A stretch of 64,000 nt of DNA from Aurantimicrobium minutum (GCF_029894165.1 NZ_JARXXU010000001.1:62001-126000), one strand, 5' to 3'; counted from the first letter of the stretch, positions 46,036 through 55,272 are shown. The notes: generated from the letters alone by a model not told the origin. Translations and numbers: made by a program.

Positions 46036-46401
46036 ATGCCCTCTAGTCGCAACCGAGGCGAACTCGAATCCGACATCATGAACATCCTGTGGTCGAGTTC
46101 GACGCCCCTCACCGCCAAAGAAGTTCAAGCGCGCTTCAGCGACAATGTGCCCGCGATCACCACGCTTATCACCGTCCTGGACCGGATGAAAGCCAAAGGT
46201 CAAGTGGTGAAAGAAGCAACCGGCGGTCGCAGCCAAACCTTCGCGGCCGCCCAGAGTCGCATTGATCACGTCACAACTGTGATGAATTCAGCACTCCATA
46301 GTGCCGATGACCACGTTGCGGCCCTCATGCATTTTGCCGGAAACCTGTCCGACGAAGACCGAGCATTTCTGCGTCAGGCCATCGACAAAAATAACGGATA
46401 G
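46036..46401 (+). CDS. BlaI/MecI/CopY family repressor
   Basis: A 121-residue winged-helix repressor. It has RGELESDIMNILWSSSTPLTAKEVQ at the N-terminus and ITTLITVLDRMKAKGQVVKE as the recognition and wing region, both typical of BlaI. AGGAG lies 5 nt before ATG 46036. It is divergent from the copper operon with two matching operators between them, and followed 9 bp later by an M56 protease gene, the classic BlaI-BlaR order. Its C-terminus lacks the Cys cluster of the copper sensor CopY, so direct metal sensing is not supported. Confidence 0.9.
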   Translation: MPSSRNRGELESDIMNILWSSSTPLTAKEVQARFSDNVPAITTLITVLDRMKAKGQVVKEATGGRSQTFAAAQSRIDHVTTVMNSALHSADDHVAALMHFAGNLSDEDRAFLRQAIDKNNG

Positions 46402-46410
46402 TTTGAACGC

Positions 46411-47190
46411 ATGGAGCTTCGAACAATCGTTGTGTTGATTGCGCTCTATGCCGTCATCTCCCTGACCGCACCCCGGATACTCGCAAACCCCCGCTTGGTC
46501 AGCACGAGACCACAACTTGTTCTCATGGTGTGGTTCTTGTCCCGCAGCATTGCCGCCCTGTCCCTTCTGACTGCGTTGATCGCCCTCATAGTTCGTGCAC
46601 TCGCGCAATACGTGACGGATGACAATTCTGCACGCATCATCGGTCCCATTCTGGAAAACGTGTTTGGGTGGATTGCTGTTGCGGCACTAGGGATTGTGGT
46701 GTTCCGCTGCGGTGCAGCTGTCAGTGAGCTGCGTTCACAGAACCGTCAACTCGCCGAACAATTCGCTTCCGTCTCCACGCTCGGCGAGCGCACAGAACTC
46801 GATGGGCACCACGTCCTCCTATTCCCGTCTTCGCAGCCACTCCTCATGGCCGTGCCGAGTGCCCAGATCATCATGATGAGCAGCGACCTAGCTCAGAATC
46901 TTTCCCCCGAGCTCCGAGTTGCCGCTTTAGCCCACGAACAAGCTCATATCGATCAACGCCATGACCTCCTTCGTTCAGCAGGCGTGCTGGCCATGGCCAT
47001 TGCTCCCGGTTTTTCTGCAAGTTCACGCATGGCGCAGGCTACGCGCATCACCACCGAGCTCTTGGCCGATGATGCGGCTGCCCGACAAACATCCCCTGCA
47101 ATTGTTGCTCACGCGTTGGTTGCCGCGTTTGGGGACAGCCCACTCATTGCCGAACGCGTCCAGCGTTTGAGTGCGCGTTCAACCAGCTAA
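46411..47190 (+). CDS. M56 family membrane metalloprotease (BlaR1-like, no sensor domain)
   Basis: 259 residues. It has three membrane segments in the first 105 residues, then the protease core with HEQAHIDQRHD (HExxH zinc motif) and ELLADDAAARQ (third zinc ligand region), and a further hydrophobic part between. It ends without the penicillin-binding domain found in BlaR1, like mycobacterial Rv1845c. It presumably cleaves the BlaI-type repressor on an unknown signal. It overlaps the next convergent gene by 4 nt. Confidence 0.85.
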   Translation: MELRTIVVLIALYAVISLTAPRILANPRLVSTRPQLVLMVWFLSRSIAALSLLTALIALIVRALAQYVTDDNSARIIGPILENVFGWIAVAALGIVVFRCGAAVSELRSQNRQLAEQFASVSTLGERTELDGHHVLLFPSSQPLLMAVPSAQIIMMSSDLAQNLSPELRVAALAHEQAHIDQRHDLLRSAGVLAMAIAPGFSASSRMAQATRITTELLADDAAARQTSPAIVAHALVAAFGDSPLIAERVQRLSARSTS

Positions 47191-48701
47191 CACTGAGGGT
47201 CGCGTGCGGGAACAGTCCCGCGCAATAGAAAGCCATCCACTGCGTCATTCACGCAGGAGTTGGACTTGTTATATGCCGTGTGACCTTCGCCGGTGTAGGT
47301 GACGAGATGGCCTTTATCCAGCTGGGCGGCGAGTTCCTGAGCCCATCGATAGGGAGTTGCAGGGTCGCCGGTCGTGCCCACCACCAGAATGTCTGCGGAG
47401 CCCCGGGCATGCACCTGGGCAGGGGCGAGAACAGCTTCCGCGGGCCACAGTGAGCACAGCTGATCTCCCCATGCGAGGTAGGGACCAATGACAGGGGCTT
47501 GCTCCTTTAGGGTGGCGGCATCTGCAGCCCACAGAGCTTTATCTGCCGAGACGGGATAGTCCAGACAATTGATGGCGATGAATGCTTCAGTGGAGTTATC
47601 GCTATAGGAACCTGTGGCTGAGCGTTGGTAATACCAATCCACGGAGGTGTAGGCAGGGTCCGCATCTCCCTGCAAGACGGCAGAGAACACGTCAGAGAGG
47701 TAATCCCAGGACTGACGGTCATAGAGCGGGCTGATGATGGCCGTGACCATACTGTCTGCTCCGAGCAGTCGACCGTCGGTGGCTTCAAGGGGAGAAATAT
47801 CCAGTTGAGCGAGCAGTTCTGAGATGCGCTGCACACTCTCGTCGACGCTTCCCTCAAACGGGCAACTGTCTGTGGTCACACACTCGGTCAGATACGCCGT
47901 GAGGGCCTTCTCAAAGCCCACTGCCTGCGTCAGCATGACCTCTGAACTGGTCGAGGCAGGATTGAGTGCTCCATCGAGAACCATGCGCCCCACGTTCAGA
48001 GGGAAATTTTCTGCATAGATCGCTCCCAGAAGCGTGCCATAGGAATAGCCCAGGTAGTTCAGGCGCGAATCCCCCACCACTGCTCGAAGCATGTCCAGAT
48101 CATGCGCAGCGCTCAGGGTGTCGACATGAGCGAGGAGATCCCCAGAATTCTCCACGCATGCTGCTGTGTAATTGGCAGATGCCTGCTCACCTTCGGCAAA
48201 CCATGCATCTGATTCTCGGGGCGTCGGGGTGTATTCGAAGAGGAACTGATCCATCTGAGTGGGATCTGTGTAGCAGGTCACAGAAGTCGATGCCCCGACA
48301 CCGCGGGGATCAAACCCAATCACGTCGTAGTTCTTTTTCACATCTGCACTAACCGCGTAATCGAGCGAGTTAGCTACAAAGTTCACCCCCGAGGCACCAG
48401 GGCCTCCAGGGTTCACGAACAATGAGCCTAACCGGTCCTTGCTCGAAGCCTCATGCTTAACCACTGCCAACGAAATGGTCTCCCCGGTGGGATGAGCCCA
48501 GTCCAAAGGTGCCGTCGCCTCGGCGCACTGCATCTGGTCCTCACACTCAGACCAGTCCAGTTCCTGCTCATAAAACGGAAGGAGATCAGCCGCAACGGCT
48601 GCAGGGGACTGGGACGGAAGGGGAACGACGGGTGCCGCACAGCCACTGAGCACAAGGGCAACAACCCCCGCTCCAAGACTGAGAAGTGAGAAACGATTCA
48701 T
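47187..48701 (-). CDS. Secreted alpha/beta-hydrolase, tripeptidyl-aminopeptidase-like lipoprotein
   Basis: 504 residues. The signal peptide ends in a lipobox (VLSGC at residues 17-21). The hydrolase core shows LFVNPGGPGASG (oxyanion region), GYSYGTLLGAIYAE with the nucleophile Ser in GxSxG, VVGTTGDPATPY with the Asp, and GEGHTAYN with the His. The family includes Streptomyces tripeptidyl aminopeptidases (S33). It lies downstream of holB, tmk and topA on the same strand and overlaps holB by 4 nt. Confidence 0.88.
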   Translation of the reverse strand: MNRFSLLSLGAGVVALVLSGCAAPVVPLPSQSPAAVAADLLPFYEQELDWSECEDQMQCAEATAPLDWAHPTGETISLAVVKHEASSKDRLGSLFVNPGGPGASGVNFVANSLDYAVSADVKKNYDVIGFDPRGVGASTSVTCYTDPTQMDQFLFEYTPTPRESDAWFAEGEQASANYTAACVENSGDLLAHVDTLSAAHDLDMLRAVVGDSRLNYLGYSYGTLLGAIYAENFPLNVGRMVLDGALNPASTSSEVMLTQAVGFEKALTAYLTECVTTDSCPFEGSVDESVQRISELLAQLDISPLEATDGRLLGADSMVTAIISPLYDRQSWDYLSDVFSAVLQGDADPAYTSVDWYYQRSATGSYSDNSTEAFIAINCLDYPVSADKALWAADAATLKEQAPVIGPYLAWGDQLCSLWPAEAVLAPAQVHARGSADILVVGTTGDPATPYRWAQELAAQLDKGHLVTYTGEGHTAYNKSNSCVNDAVDGFLLRGTVPARDPQC

Positions 48702-49867
48702 GCCGCAACGTCAGAGCGGGATGCTCGGATCAACAACGCTTCCATCGCGAGTGCTGGTGCAACGTTGGCATCGATACGTTCACGTGCAACACCAATCGCC
48801 TCCATCGTGGCGAGAGTGTCTTCGCTGCTTCTGGCCAGGGCTGCGGCATGAAGTTCCGTGCCGAACTCCACGTTGATGAGATCTTCGCCCATCCCCAGCT
48901 GCAGGCGCAAAACATCCCGATAGACCGAGAGTAAATCGACGAGGATCCGGTCTAAACCATCACGCAAGCTCCGGGTTGCCCGGCGCTTCTGCTGTTCCTC
49001 AAGTCCTTTGACCTGACTGCGCAGGTTGGAAGGAATAGCATCGCCTTCGGCGATACCCATCGACCGGCGAAGTTGTTCGAGCTCTTTCTCATCGCGTTCC
49101 TCCGTGATGGCCTTGGCATCATCGGTGGCGATCTCAATCAGACGCGCAGCAGCCAGAACTGCCTCGCGCACCGTCATAATGCCCAACACAAGTCGAACGG
49201 TTTCTTCTCTGCGGGCAGCTGCGTCAGGATTTGTTGCCAAGCGATGAGCCATGCCGATATGAGATTGGGCATGGCGGGCAGCACGTTCAGCAGTGGCGGG
49301 ATCAACGCCATCTCGGGCCATAATGAGGTCGGCCACGGCACTCACACTGGGGACACGTAAGCGAACAGAGCGAACGCGAGAACGAATGGTGGGGATGAGA
49401 TCGGCTTCACTCGGTGCACACAATATCCACACCGTGCGCTCGGGAGGTTCTTCAAGAGCTTTGAGGAGAACATTGGAAGTGCGCTCGGCCATACGGTCAG
49501 CATCTTCGATCACAATCACGCGATAGCGCGAGACCGCAGGCGAATACTGCGAGCTCTGCACGAGTGCACGCACCTCATCGATCGAGATGATCACACGTTC
49601 GGTGGTGAGCGTGGAGAGGTCAGGGTGCGTGCGGGCGGCCACCTGCGTGCAATCCGAGCACGCGCCACAGCCCCCGTCACGACACAATAGCGATGCCGCG
49701 AAGGCATACGCCAGGTTGGACCGACCGGAGCCAGGTGGGCCCGTGATCAACCACGAGTGGGTCATTGCTGAGTCATGTGTGGTGGCAGAAGCAAGTTCTG
49801 ATTGTGATGCAGCACGGAACACATCAATGGCCTCCTGCTGGCCAACGAGTTCATCCCACACGCTCAT
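48698..49867 (-). CDS. holB: DNA polymerase III, delta-prime subunit
   Basis: A clamp-loader subunit, 389 residues. It begins WDELVGQQEAIDVFRAA and has a P-loop-like GPPGSGRSNLAYAFA in which the usual Lys is Arg, so ATP hydrolysis is doubtful, as expected for delta-prime. The zinc-binding CRDGGCGACSDC and VIIEDADRM with LLKALEEPPERT follow. The neighbours tmk and topA match actinobacterial order. Confidence 0.92.
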   Translation of the reverse strand: MSVWDELVGQQEAIDVFRAASQSELASATTHDSAMTHSWLITGPPGSGRSNLAYAFAASLLCRDGGCGACSDCTQVAARTHPDLSTLTTERVIISIDEVRALVQSSQYSPAVSRYRVIVIEDADRMAERTSNVLLKALEEPPERTVWILCAPSEADLIPTIRSRVRSVRLRVPSVSAVADLIMARDGVDPATAERAARHAQSHIGMAHRLATNPDAAARREETVRLVLGIMTVREAVLAAARLIEIATDDAKAITEERDEKELEQLRRSMGIAEGDAIPSNLRSQVKGLEEQQKRRATRSLRDGLDRILVDLLSVYRDVLRLQLGMGEDLINVEFGTELHAAALARSSEDTLATMEAIGVARERIDANVAPALAMEALLIRASRSDVAA

Positions 49868-49913
49868 GCCTCAAGGTTACCGGCAGGAACTGACAGGAAA
49901 CTTCGAAGATGCT

Positions 49914-50534
49914 CTAAGAAAGTTCTTGTTGCACACGTGTGCGAATCGCGGAAGCGAGTTCCTCAATCGGCAAGGCGGCATCCAGCACGACAAAACGCTG
50001 AGGCTCTGCTGCCGCAAGGGCAAGGAATCCTGCGCGCACGCGGGCGTGAAACTCTGCCTTCTCGTTTTCCAGACGGTCAAATGGCTTATCAGCAGCATCC
50101 AAACGGGTGCGTGCCACGGTTTCGTCAAGATCCAGCAGTACCGTGACGTCCGGCAGCAGGCTATCCGTAGCCCACAGGGAGAGGTCGCGAACCTCTGTTG
50201 CATTCAGCACACGGCCGGCCCCTTGATAGGCGACCGAAGAATCGAAGTAGCGGTCTTGGATGACAACCTCGCCACGCTCCAGTGCGGGACGCACTAGCGT
50301 GGCCACGTGATGTGCTCGGTCCGCGGCATACAACAGTGCTTCTGCGCGGGGGTCGATGTCTCCGCGGTGGTGCAGCACAAGGTTGCGTACCTCGAGGCCT
50401 ACGTCGGTGCCACCGGGTTCGCGCGTGCGCACAACAGTGCGGCCCTGCTCCGTGAGCCACTCGGCGAGCAGGCTCGCTTGAGTGGACTTACCCGAGCCAT
50501 CTCCACCCTCAAAGGTGATGAAAAGACCGGACAT
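49914..50534 (-). CDS. tmk: Thymidylate kinase
   Basis: Phosphorylates dTMP to dTDP. 206 residues with FITFEGGDGSGKSTQ (P-loop), the DR(Y/H)-type motif in VIQDRYFDSSVAYQG, REPGGT and VLLDLDETVA. Full length. ATG 50534 overlaps the topA TAA stop by 1 nt, so topA-tmk-holB are co-transcribed. Confidence 0.95.
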   Translation of the reverse strand: MSGLFITFEGGDGSGKSTQASLLAEWLTEQGRTVVRTREPGGTDVGLEVRNLVLHHRGDIDPRAEALLYAADRAHHVATLVRPALERGEVVIQDRYFDSSVAYQGAGRVLNATEVRDLSLWATDSLLPDVTVLLDLDETVARTRLDAADKPFDRLENEKAEFHARVRAGFLALAAAEPQRFVVLDAALPIEELASAIRTRVQQELS

Positions 50535-53371
50535 TACTCAGCGCTGGCCTTGGACGACACACCTGACTTGCCCAGAGTGGTAGCTGCCTTCTTGGCACCA
50601 GCTTTCTTCACCACAATGGTGTCGCCAACCTTCTTGGTAGCCTTCTTCGCTGCAGGCTTCTTCGCTGCAGGCTTCTTAGCGGGAGCCTTCTTACGAACGA
50701 CGGGTCCCTTGGCGCGCTTGATAGCCAAGAGCTCTATCGCGCGATCAAAGTCAATCTCTTCAGGAACTTCACCGCGGGGAATGGTGGCGTTGGTTGTTCC
50801 GTCGGTGACATAGGGACCGAAACGGCCGTCCTTGATCTTGATGGGCTTGCCGCTTTCAGGATCGGCGTCGAATTCCTTGATTGCACTTGCGGCTTTGCGT
50901 GCACCGTATTTGGGCTGTGCAAAAAGTTCAAGTGCTCCGGCAAGATCGATGCCGAAGATATGGTCTTCGCTTTCGAGAGATCGGGTGTCGGTACCCTTCT
51001 TGAGATAGGCGCCGTAGCGACCATTCTGCGAGGTAATCATCTCGCCAGATTCAGGATCTGCACCCACTTCACGAGGAAGGTTGAGCAGCTTCAGAGCAGT
51101 TTCGAGATCCACGGTTCCGGGATCCATGCTCTTGAACAGCGAGGCAGTGCGTGGCTTCACAACGACTGCCTTGGCCACGCGCTTCTTTTTCTTGACCTCG
51201 ACAACCTCGCCAGTGGCGGGATCAATCTCTGCCTCATCGAGAGCGACCTCGGGTTCAGGCTCGAGCTCGGTGACATAGGGGCCGAAACGGCCGTCTTTGG
51301 AGACGACTGTCTTGCCGTTATCGGGGTTCACACCGAGCACACGATCGGTGACGATAGGAGCATCGATGAGCTCCTGAACCTTCGCTGGGGTGAGCTCATC
51401 TGGAGCCATCTCCAGAGGAATGTTCACGATGCGTGGCTTGTCATCCTCACCTGTAGCAGGATCGGTCACCTCGATGTAGGGGCCATACTTGCCCACACGA
51501 ATGGCTGCCCCGTTTTCTCCAATGCGGAAGGTGTTGAGTTCACGAGGATCGATGTCCCCAATGTTGTCCAGAATCTCGCGCAGACCGTGGTGTCCTGGTT
51601 CGCCGAAGTAGAACTTCTTCAGCCACTGTGAACCGGTTCCCTCGCCGCCGGCAATCTTGTCGAGGTCTTCTTCCATCTCTGCGGTGAAGGCGTAGTCGAC
51701 GAGGTCGGTGTAGTGCTCTTGCATGAGGCGAACAATGGAGAACGCGACCCAGGCCGGGACAAAAGCGGAACCCTTGGGGGTTACATATCCGCGATCCACA
51801 ATCAGACCCAGAATCGATGCGTAGGTCGAGGGGCGGCCAATGCCGAGCTCTTCGAGCTTCTTCACCAGGGTGGCTTCGGTGTAACGGGGAGGAGGCGTCG
51901 TGTCGTGGCCTTTGGCTTCAACATCAGCCAGCACAAGCACCTGGCCTTCGGTCATGATGGGAAGCTTGGCTTCGGCCTGAGCATCCTGCGCATTGCGCTC
52001 TTCGTCCGTGCTCTCCTCGTAGGCATTGAGGAATCCACGGTAGGTGATGACGGTGCCGCTGGCGGTGAACTCTGCAATCTGGCCTGTAGCTGGAGTTGCC
52101 TTCACGGTGACCGTTGCCGTTTGACCTTTGGCGTCTGCCATTTGGGACGCGACCGTGCGCTTCCAGATGAGGTCGTATAGCTTCCATTCGTTTCCACGAA
52201 GGACGTTCTGCAATTCAGCAGGGGTCTGGAAAGTTTCACCCGCGGGGCGGATAGCCTCGTGCGCTTCTTGGGCATTCTTGCTCTTGCCCGAGTATTGACG
52301 GGGTGCATCAGGAATCTGGTCTGCACCATAGAGAACGGTGGCCTGCGTGCGAGCCGCAGCAATCGCCTGACCGGAGAGGGACGGCGAGTCAGTACGCATG
52401 TAGGTGATGTACCCGTTCTCATACAGGCCTTGTGCAACGCTCATGGTCTGCTTCGAAGAGAACTTCAGCTTGCGGGCTGCTTCCTGCTGCAGAGTCGATG
52501 TAGTGAAAGGGGCTGCGGGACGACGGGTGTAGGGCTTAGTTTCTAAACCGGCTACCACGATCTCGGTGCTTGCCTCACGAAGTGCTGCAGCAAGTGCCGT
52601 AGCCGCAGCTTCGCTGAGAAGCGATGCTTTGCTGGTGAGCTGACCGTTGTCGTCAAAGTCTTTACCGGACGCAATGGCCTGGCCGTCGATACGAACGAGC
52701 TTCGCTTCGAACTGGGTGGTGGCTTCTGCAGATGTTCCGAGGTTTGCCAGGAGATCCCAGTAGTTGGCCGACGTAAACGCCATGCGTTCACGTTCACGGT
52801 CAACGACCAAACGCAACGCGACGGTCTGTACACGACCAGCAGAGGTTCCAGGCCCCACGCGGCGACGCATCACGTCCGACATTTCCCAACCATAGAGACG
52901 GTCGAGGATACGACGGGTTTCCTGGGCGTCTACCAGGGCTGTATCAAGCTCACGCGTGTTTGCTTGCGCTGCTTGAATTGCTTCTTTGGTGATTTCGTGG
53001 AACACCATGCGGTGGACAGGAACTTTGGGCTTGAGCACTTGGAGCAAGTGCCACGAGATCGCTTCACCTTCGCGGTCCTCATCCGTTGCGAGGTACAGCT
53101 CATCGGCATCTTTGAGGGCCTTCTTCAGTTCCGCAACAGTTTTCTTACTGTTTTCACTGACCACGTAATAGGGCTCGAAGTTATCTTCAACGTTGACGGC
53201 AAACTTGCCGAACGGACCTTTCTTCATGTCCACAGGCAGCTCGCTGGGCTTCGGCAAGTCACGGATGTGACCGACAGAAGCGAGTACCTCATAGTCTTCG
53301 CCCAGATACTTGCCAATAGTTTTGGCTTTTGCTGGTGACTCTACGATGACGAGCTTTTTAGTGCTGGACAA
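50534..53371 (-). CDS. topA: DNA topoisomerase I
   Basis: 945 residues. The TOPRIM domain is at the N-terminus (LVIVESPAKAKTIGKYLG, then ATDEDREGEAISWH). The catalytic Tyr is in NGYITYMRTDSPS, and GIGRPSTYASI follows. Instead of zinc fingers the C-terminus has several repeats of the DGRFGPYVT type (about residues 640-890), as in other actinobacteria, and then a Lys/Ala-rich tail (KKPAAKKPAAKK). That tail is typical of actinobacterial TopA and aids processivity. Confidence 0.97.
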   Translation of the reverse strand: MSSTKKLVIVESPAKAKTIGKYLGEDYEVLASVGHIRDLPKPSELPVDMKKGPFGKFAVNVEDNFEPYYVVSENSKKTVAELKKALKDADELYLATDEDREGEAISWHLLQVLKPKVPVHRMVFHEITKEAIQAAQANTRELDTALVDAQETRRILDRLYGWEMSDVMRRRVGPGTSAGRVQTVALRLVVDRERERMAFTSANYWDLLANLGTSAEATTQFEAKLVRIDGQAIASGKDFDDNGQLTSKASLLSEAAATALAAALREASTEIVVAGLETKPYTRRPAAPFTTSTLQQEAARKLKFSSKQTMSVAQGLYENGYITYMRTDSPSLSGQAIAAARTQATVLYGADQIPDAPRQYSGKSKNAQEAHEAIRPAGETFQTPAELQNVLRGNEWKLYDLIWKRTVASQMADAKGQTATVTVKATPATGQIAEFTASGTVITYRGFLNAYEESTDEERNAQDAQAEAKLPIMTEGQVLVLADVEAKGHDTTPPPRYTEATLVKKLEELGIGRPSTYASILGLIVDRGYVTPKGSAFVPAWVAFSIVRLMQEHYTDLVDYAFTAEMEEDLDKIAGGEGTGSQWLKKFYFGEPGHHGLREILDNIGDIDPRELNTFRIGENGAAIRVGKYGPYIEVTDPATGEDDKPRIVNIPLEMAPDELTPAKVQELIDAPIVTDRVLGVNPDNGKTVVSKDGRFGPYVTELEPEPEVALDEAEIDPATGEVVEVKKKKRVAKAVVVKPRTASLFKSMDPGTVDLETALKLLNLPREVGADPESGEMITSQNGRYGAYLKKGTDTRSLESEDHIFGIDLAGALELFAQPKYGARKAASAIKEFDADPESGKPIKIKDGRFGPYVTDGTTNATIPRGEVPEEIDFDRAIELLAIKRAKGPVVRKKAPAKKPAAKKPAAKKATKKVGDTIVVKKAGAKKAATTLGKSGVSSKASAE

Positions 53372-53434
53372 GCATTCCTCCGAATATGTGGTGTTCCCAA
53401 GAGGTCAAGATACACGGCAAATCGTGTTCGTCAA

Positions 53435-53785
53435 TCATCGACGCAAATTTTGGGGTCCTGCCTTGGCTCGGATTTCTACCTCAATTCCCAGCACGGTGAC
53501 CCCGAGGGTCACTCGAGAAATGAGATGGGAGATGGTGCAGGAATGGAGTGAATAGTTATTTTTCTTGGCGAGTCTTTCCACCCGATCGCAGGGGTATCCC
53601 GCGATGCGGCCGGAAGCTGCATCGGCCGCTTCCAGAGCTGCGGTGTCGGTGAGCGATTGTGCACGGTCCAATTCGATAAATACGGCAGCTGCACTGAAAA
53701 ATACTGAGCTCAGGGCGAGCACGCCACCAACCAGAATCAAGGTTCCTGCAGCACCCGAGCCGTCATCACTGCGCATTCTGGGCAC
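53435..53785 (-). CDS. Rv3654c-like TadE-related secreted/pilus protein
   Basis: 116 residues (or 113 from the internal ATG at 53776). A polar N-terminus DDGSGAAGT is followed by one hydrophobic helix and a short soluble part. This is the layout of the actinobacterial Rv3654c group beside tad genes. The prepilin Glu five residues after the Gly is absent, so it may not be processed like a pilin. It overlaps the preceding TadE-like gene. Confidence 0.75.
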   Translation of the reverse strand: MPRMRSDDGSGAAGTLILVGGVLALSSVFFSAAAVFIELDRAQSLTDTAALEAADAASGRIAGYPCDRVERLAKKNNYSLHSCTISHLISRVTLGVTVLGIEVEIRAKAGPQNLRR

Positions 53786-54104
53786 ATTCTTTAACTCTCA
53801 CTTCAGGGATCACGAGGGCAAGAGGACCAGGACCTAATTCTTGAGAAATATGAACACAAACAATTTCTCCCTGGCGCACCTCGCTTGCGTGAGCTGAAGA
53901 ATTTGCCTGAGCAAGAAAATTTTCTACCACCGAAAAGTCTGTGCCGCGAGAGAGATCCCGCACAGCCTGTCTCGCCAGAGACGCATTGGAGAGCTGGAGA
54001 CCCACAGCAACAAGGGCTTGGAGTACGAAACTCACCACCACCATGATGGCCGGGAGCACCATGGCCAACTCAGCCGTGACGCTACCCTCCGAACGTGAGA
54101 GCAC
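53766..54104 (-). CDS. TadE-like pseudopilin
   Basis: 112 residues with EGSVTAELAMVLPAIMVVV, a type IVb prepilin-like junction (Gly, then Glu at +5), a single helix and a small soluble domain. TadE proteins are minor pilins of the Flp pilus. It overlaps the Flp-like gene upstream by 23 nt and the Rv3654c-like gene downstream by 20 nt. Confidence 0.82.
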   Translation of the reverse strand: MLSRSEGSVTAELAMVLPAIMVVVSFVLQALVAVGLQLSNASLARQAVRDLSRGTDFSVVENFLAQANSSAHASEVRQGEIVCVHISQELGPGPLALVIPEVRVKECAQNAQ

Positions 54105-54267
54105 GGCGCACCATATCTAACAGGATCTGTTTGACTTCATCACCTTTGAGAATCGCAACGAGCAATCCGGCGAATCCCACAGCCGCCATCGTGGCGATGG
54201 CATATTCCGCCGTGGCAGCTCCGGTGTCATCTCGACAAAGTCGTGTGAGGAGTGAGCGTGTATTCAT
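54082..54267 (-). CDS. Flp-pilin-like protein (DUF4244 type)
   Basis: 61 residues: a basic start, then DDTGAATAEYAIATMAAVGFAGLLVAIL. The Gly followed by AATAEY is the Flp prepilin cleavage pattern with Glu at +5, before a long hydrophobic helix. It is the likely main pilin of this locus. GAAAGGA precedes ATG 54267. A hairpin lies upstream, between it and the TadC gene. Confidence 0.85.
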   Translation of the reverse strand: MNTRSLLTRLCRDDTGAATAEYAIATMAAVGFAGLLVAILKGDEVKQILLDMVRRALTFGG

Positions 54268-54317
54268 GTGTGGTCCTTTCCGAACACCAGTTCACCCCCT
54301 GGTTACGACCTAGAACC

Positions 54318-54338
54318 GCACCTCTGTATAAGAGGTGC
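54318..54338. repeat. Hairpin between tadC-like and flp-like genes
   Basis: GCACCTCT (54318-54325) pairs with AGAGGTGC (54331-54338) around GTATA. There is no T-run. Its position just upstream of the pilin gene suggests RNA processing or stabilisation giving more pilin than assembly proteins; this is inference. Confidence 0.45.
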
Positions 54339-54342
54339 AGAA

Positions 54343-55272
54343 CTAGCTCGTGGCCAGCACTGTGGAGGAGATGATGCCCACCACAATCGGAACAACACCG
54401 ACTGCGATGAACGCCGGCAGAATGCACAGGCCCAGCGGAAGCATGAGGGACACAGAGAGCTTTTCCGTGCGCTCGTGCGCTTGATCTCTGGCAGCACTTC
54501 GTTCGTGCTGTGCGACGCTTCGAAGCAGGGAATATAACGAGACTCCTGTGGCCCGCGCCAATGAAATGTACTCGTCACACTGCCGAAGCTCATTCTGAGC
54601 GTGGATCGAGGTAGTGGAGTATTCGCTAGAAATCTCTCCTGCAGCGTCCCGGGCTTGTGCCAGCGAACATCCTGCCCGGAGTAACAGTGCCATCACTTCT
54701 GCGGGCATCCCCCGCGCCCATTCCCACTGCTGAGCGCCCCGAACCATGCGTGCAGACCATCTCGACGCAAGCCACACCATTCCCGCTGCGAAAAGCACCA
54801 TCACCCACCCCAGAGGGTTCAACAGCAGGAATGTCACCGGGCTGTACCCGGTGACAACAGCCGCGAAAACTGCTACCAGAGGCAAAGTCATCACGACACG
54901 AGTTGCAGCCTGAGGCCCGGCCAGGTGCACCCGAGCAATACGGGCATTCTCTGCCGCGGCGTCTAATGCCTCTGCGCAGGTTTTCAACAGCTGGGCTGGG
55001 GGCGCTCCCGTTTGTTTCACAAGATTCCAGATCGTCACCAGAAAGGCATGTGGGCTTGCCCGAACTGCGTCGTGAAGTGTAAGCCCGGTATACCCCGTCG
55101 TGTAGCTCACGGCGTCTGCCGAATTCAGTCCTGCCTCCAACAAGACTGCCAGCATGCGAGCCTGGGCGGCCACTGTGCTGAGTTCACTTCTATCCGCAGT
55201 CCGTGAGCGAGGCAACCACGAGCTGACCTTGTTCTTGAGTGAATTCACCCAGTTGAATACGACGGGAACCAT
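54343..55272 (-). CDS. Type II secretion system F / TadB-TadC-like membrane protein
   Basis: 309 residues from ATG 55272, chosen because GGAG lies 5 nt upstream; longer frames lack such a site. It overlaps the end of the ATPase gene by 83 nt in another frame. The T2SSF-like region has ARMLAVLLEAGLNSADAV, a central pair of membrane helices (about residues 150-190), ALLLRAGCSLAQARDAAGEI, and a C-terminal helix. It forms the inner-membrane platform for pilus assembly. Most Tad loci encode two such proteins; only one is seen. Confidence 0.82.
   Translation of the reverse strand: MVPVVFNWVNSLKNKVSSWLPRSRTADRSELSTVAAQARMLAVLLEAGLNSADAVSYTTGYTGLTLHDAVRASPHAFLVTIWNLVKQTGAPPAQLLKTCAEALDAAAENARIARVHLAGPQAATRVVMTLPLVAVFAAVVTGYSPVTFLLLNPLGWVMVLFAAGMVWLASRWSARMVRGAQQWEWARGMPAEVMALLLRAGCSLAQARDAAGEISSEYSTTSIHAQNELRQCDEYISLARATGVSLYSLLRSVAQHERSAARDQAHERTEKLSVSLMLPLGLCILPAFIAVGVVPIVVGIISSTVLATS

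Noticed and set aside
46036-47190. A beta-lactam resistance regulator pair
   Set aside because: No beta-lactamase gene is nearby and the M56 protein lacks the penicillin-binding sensor domain.
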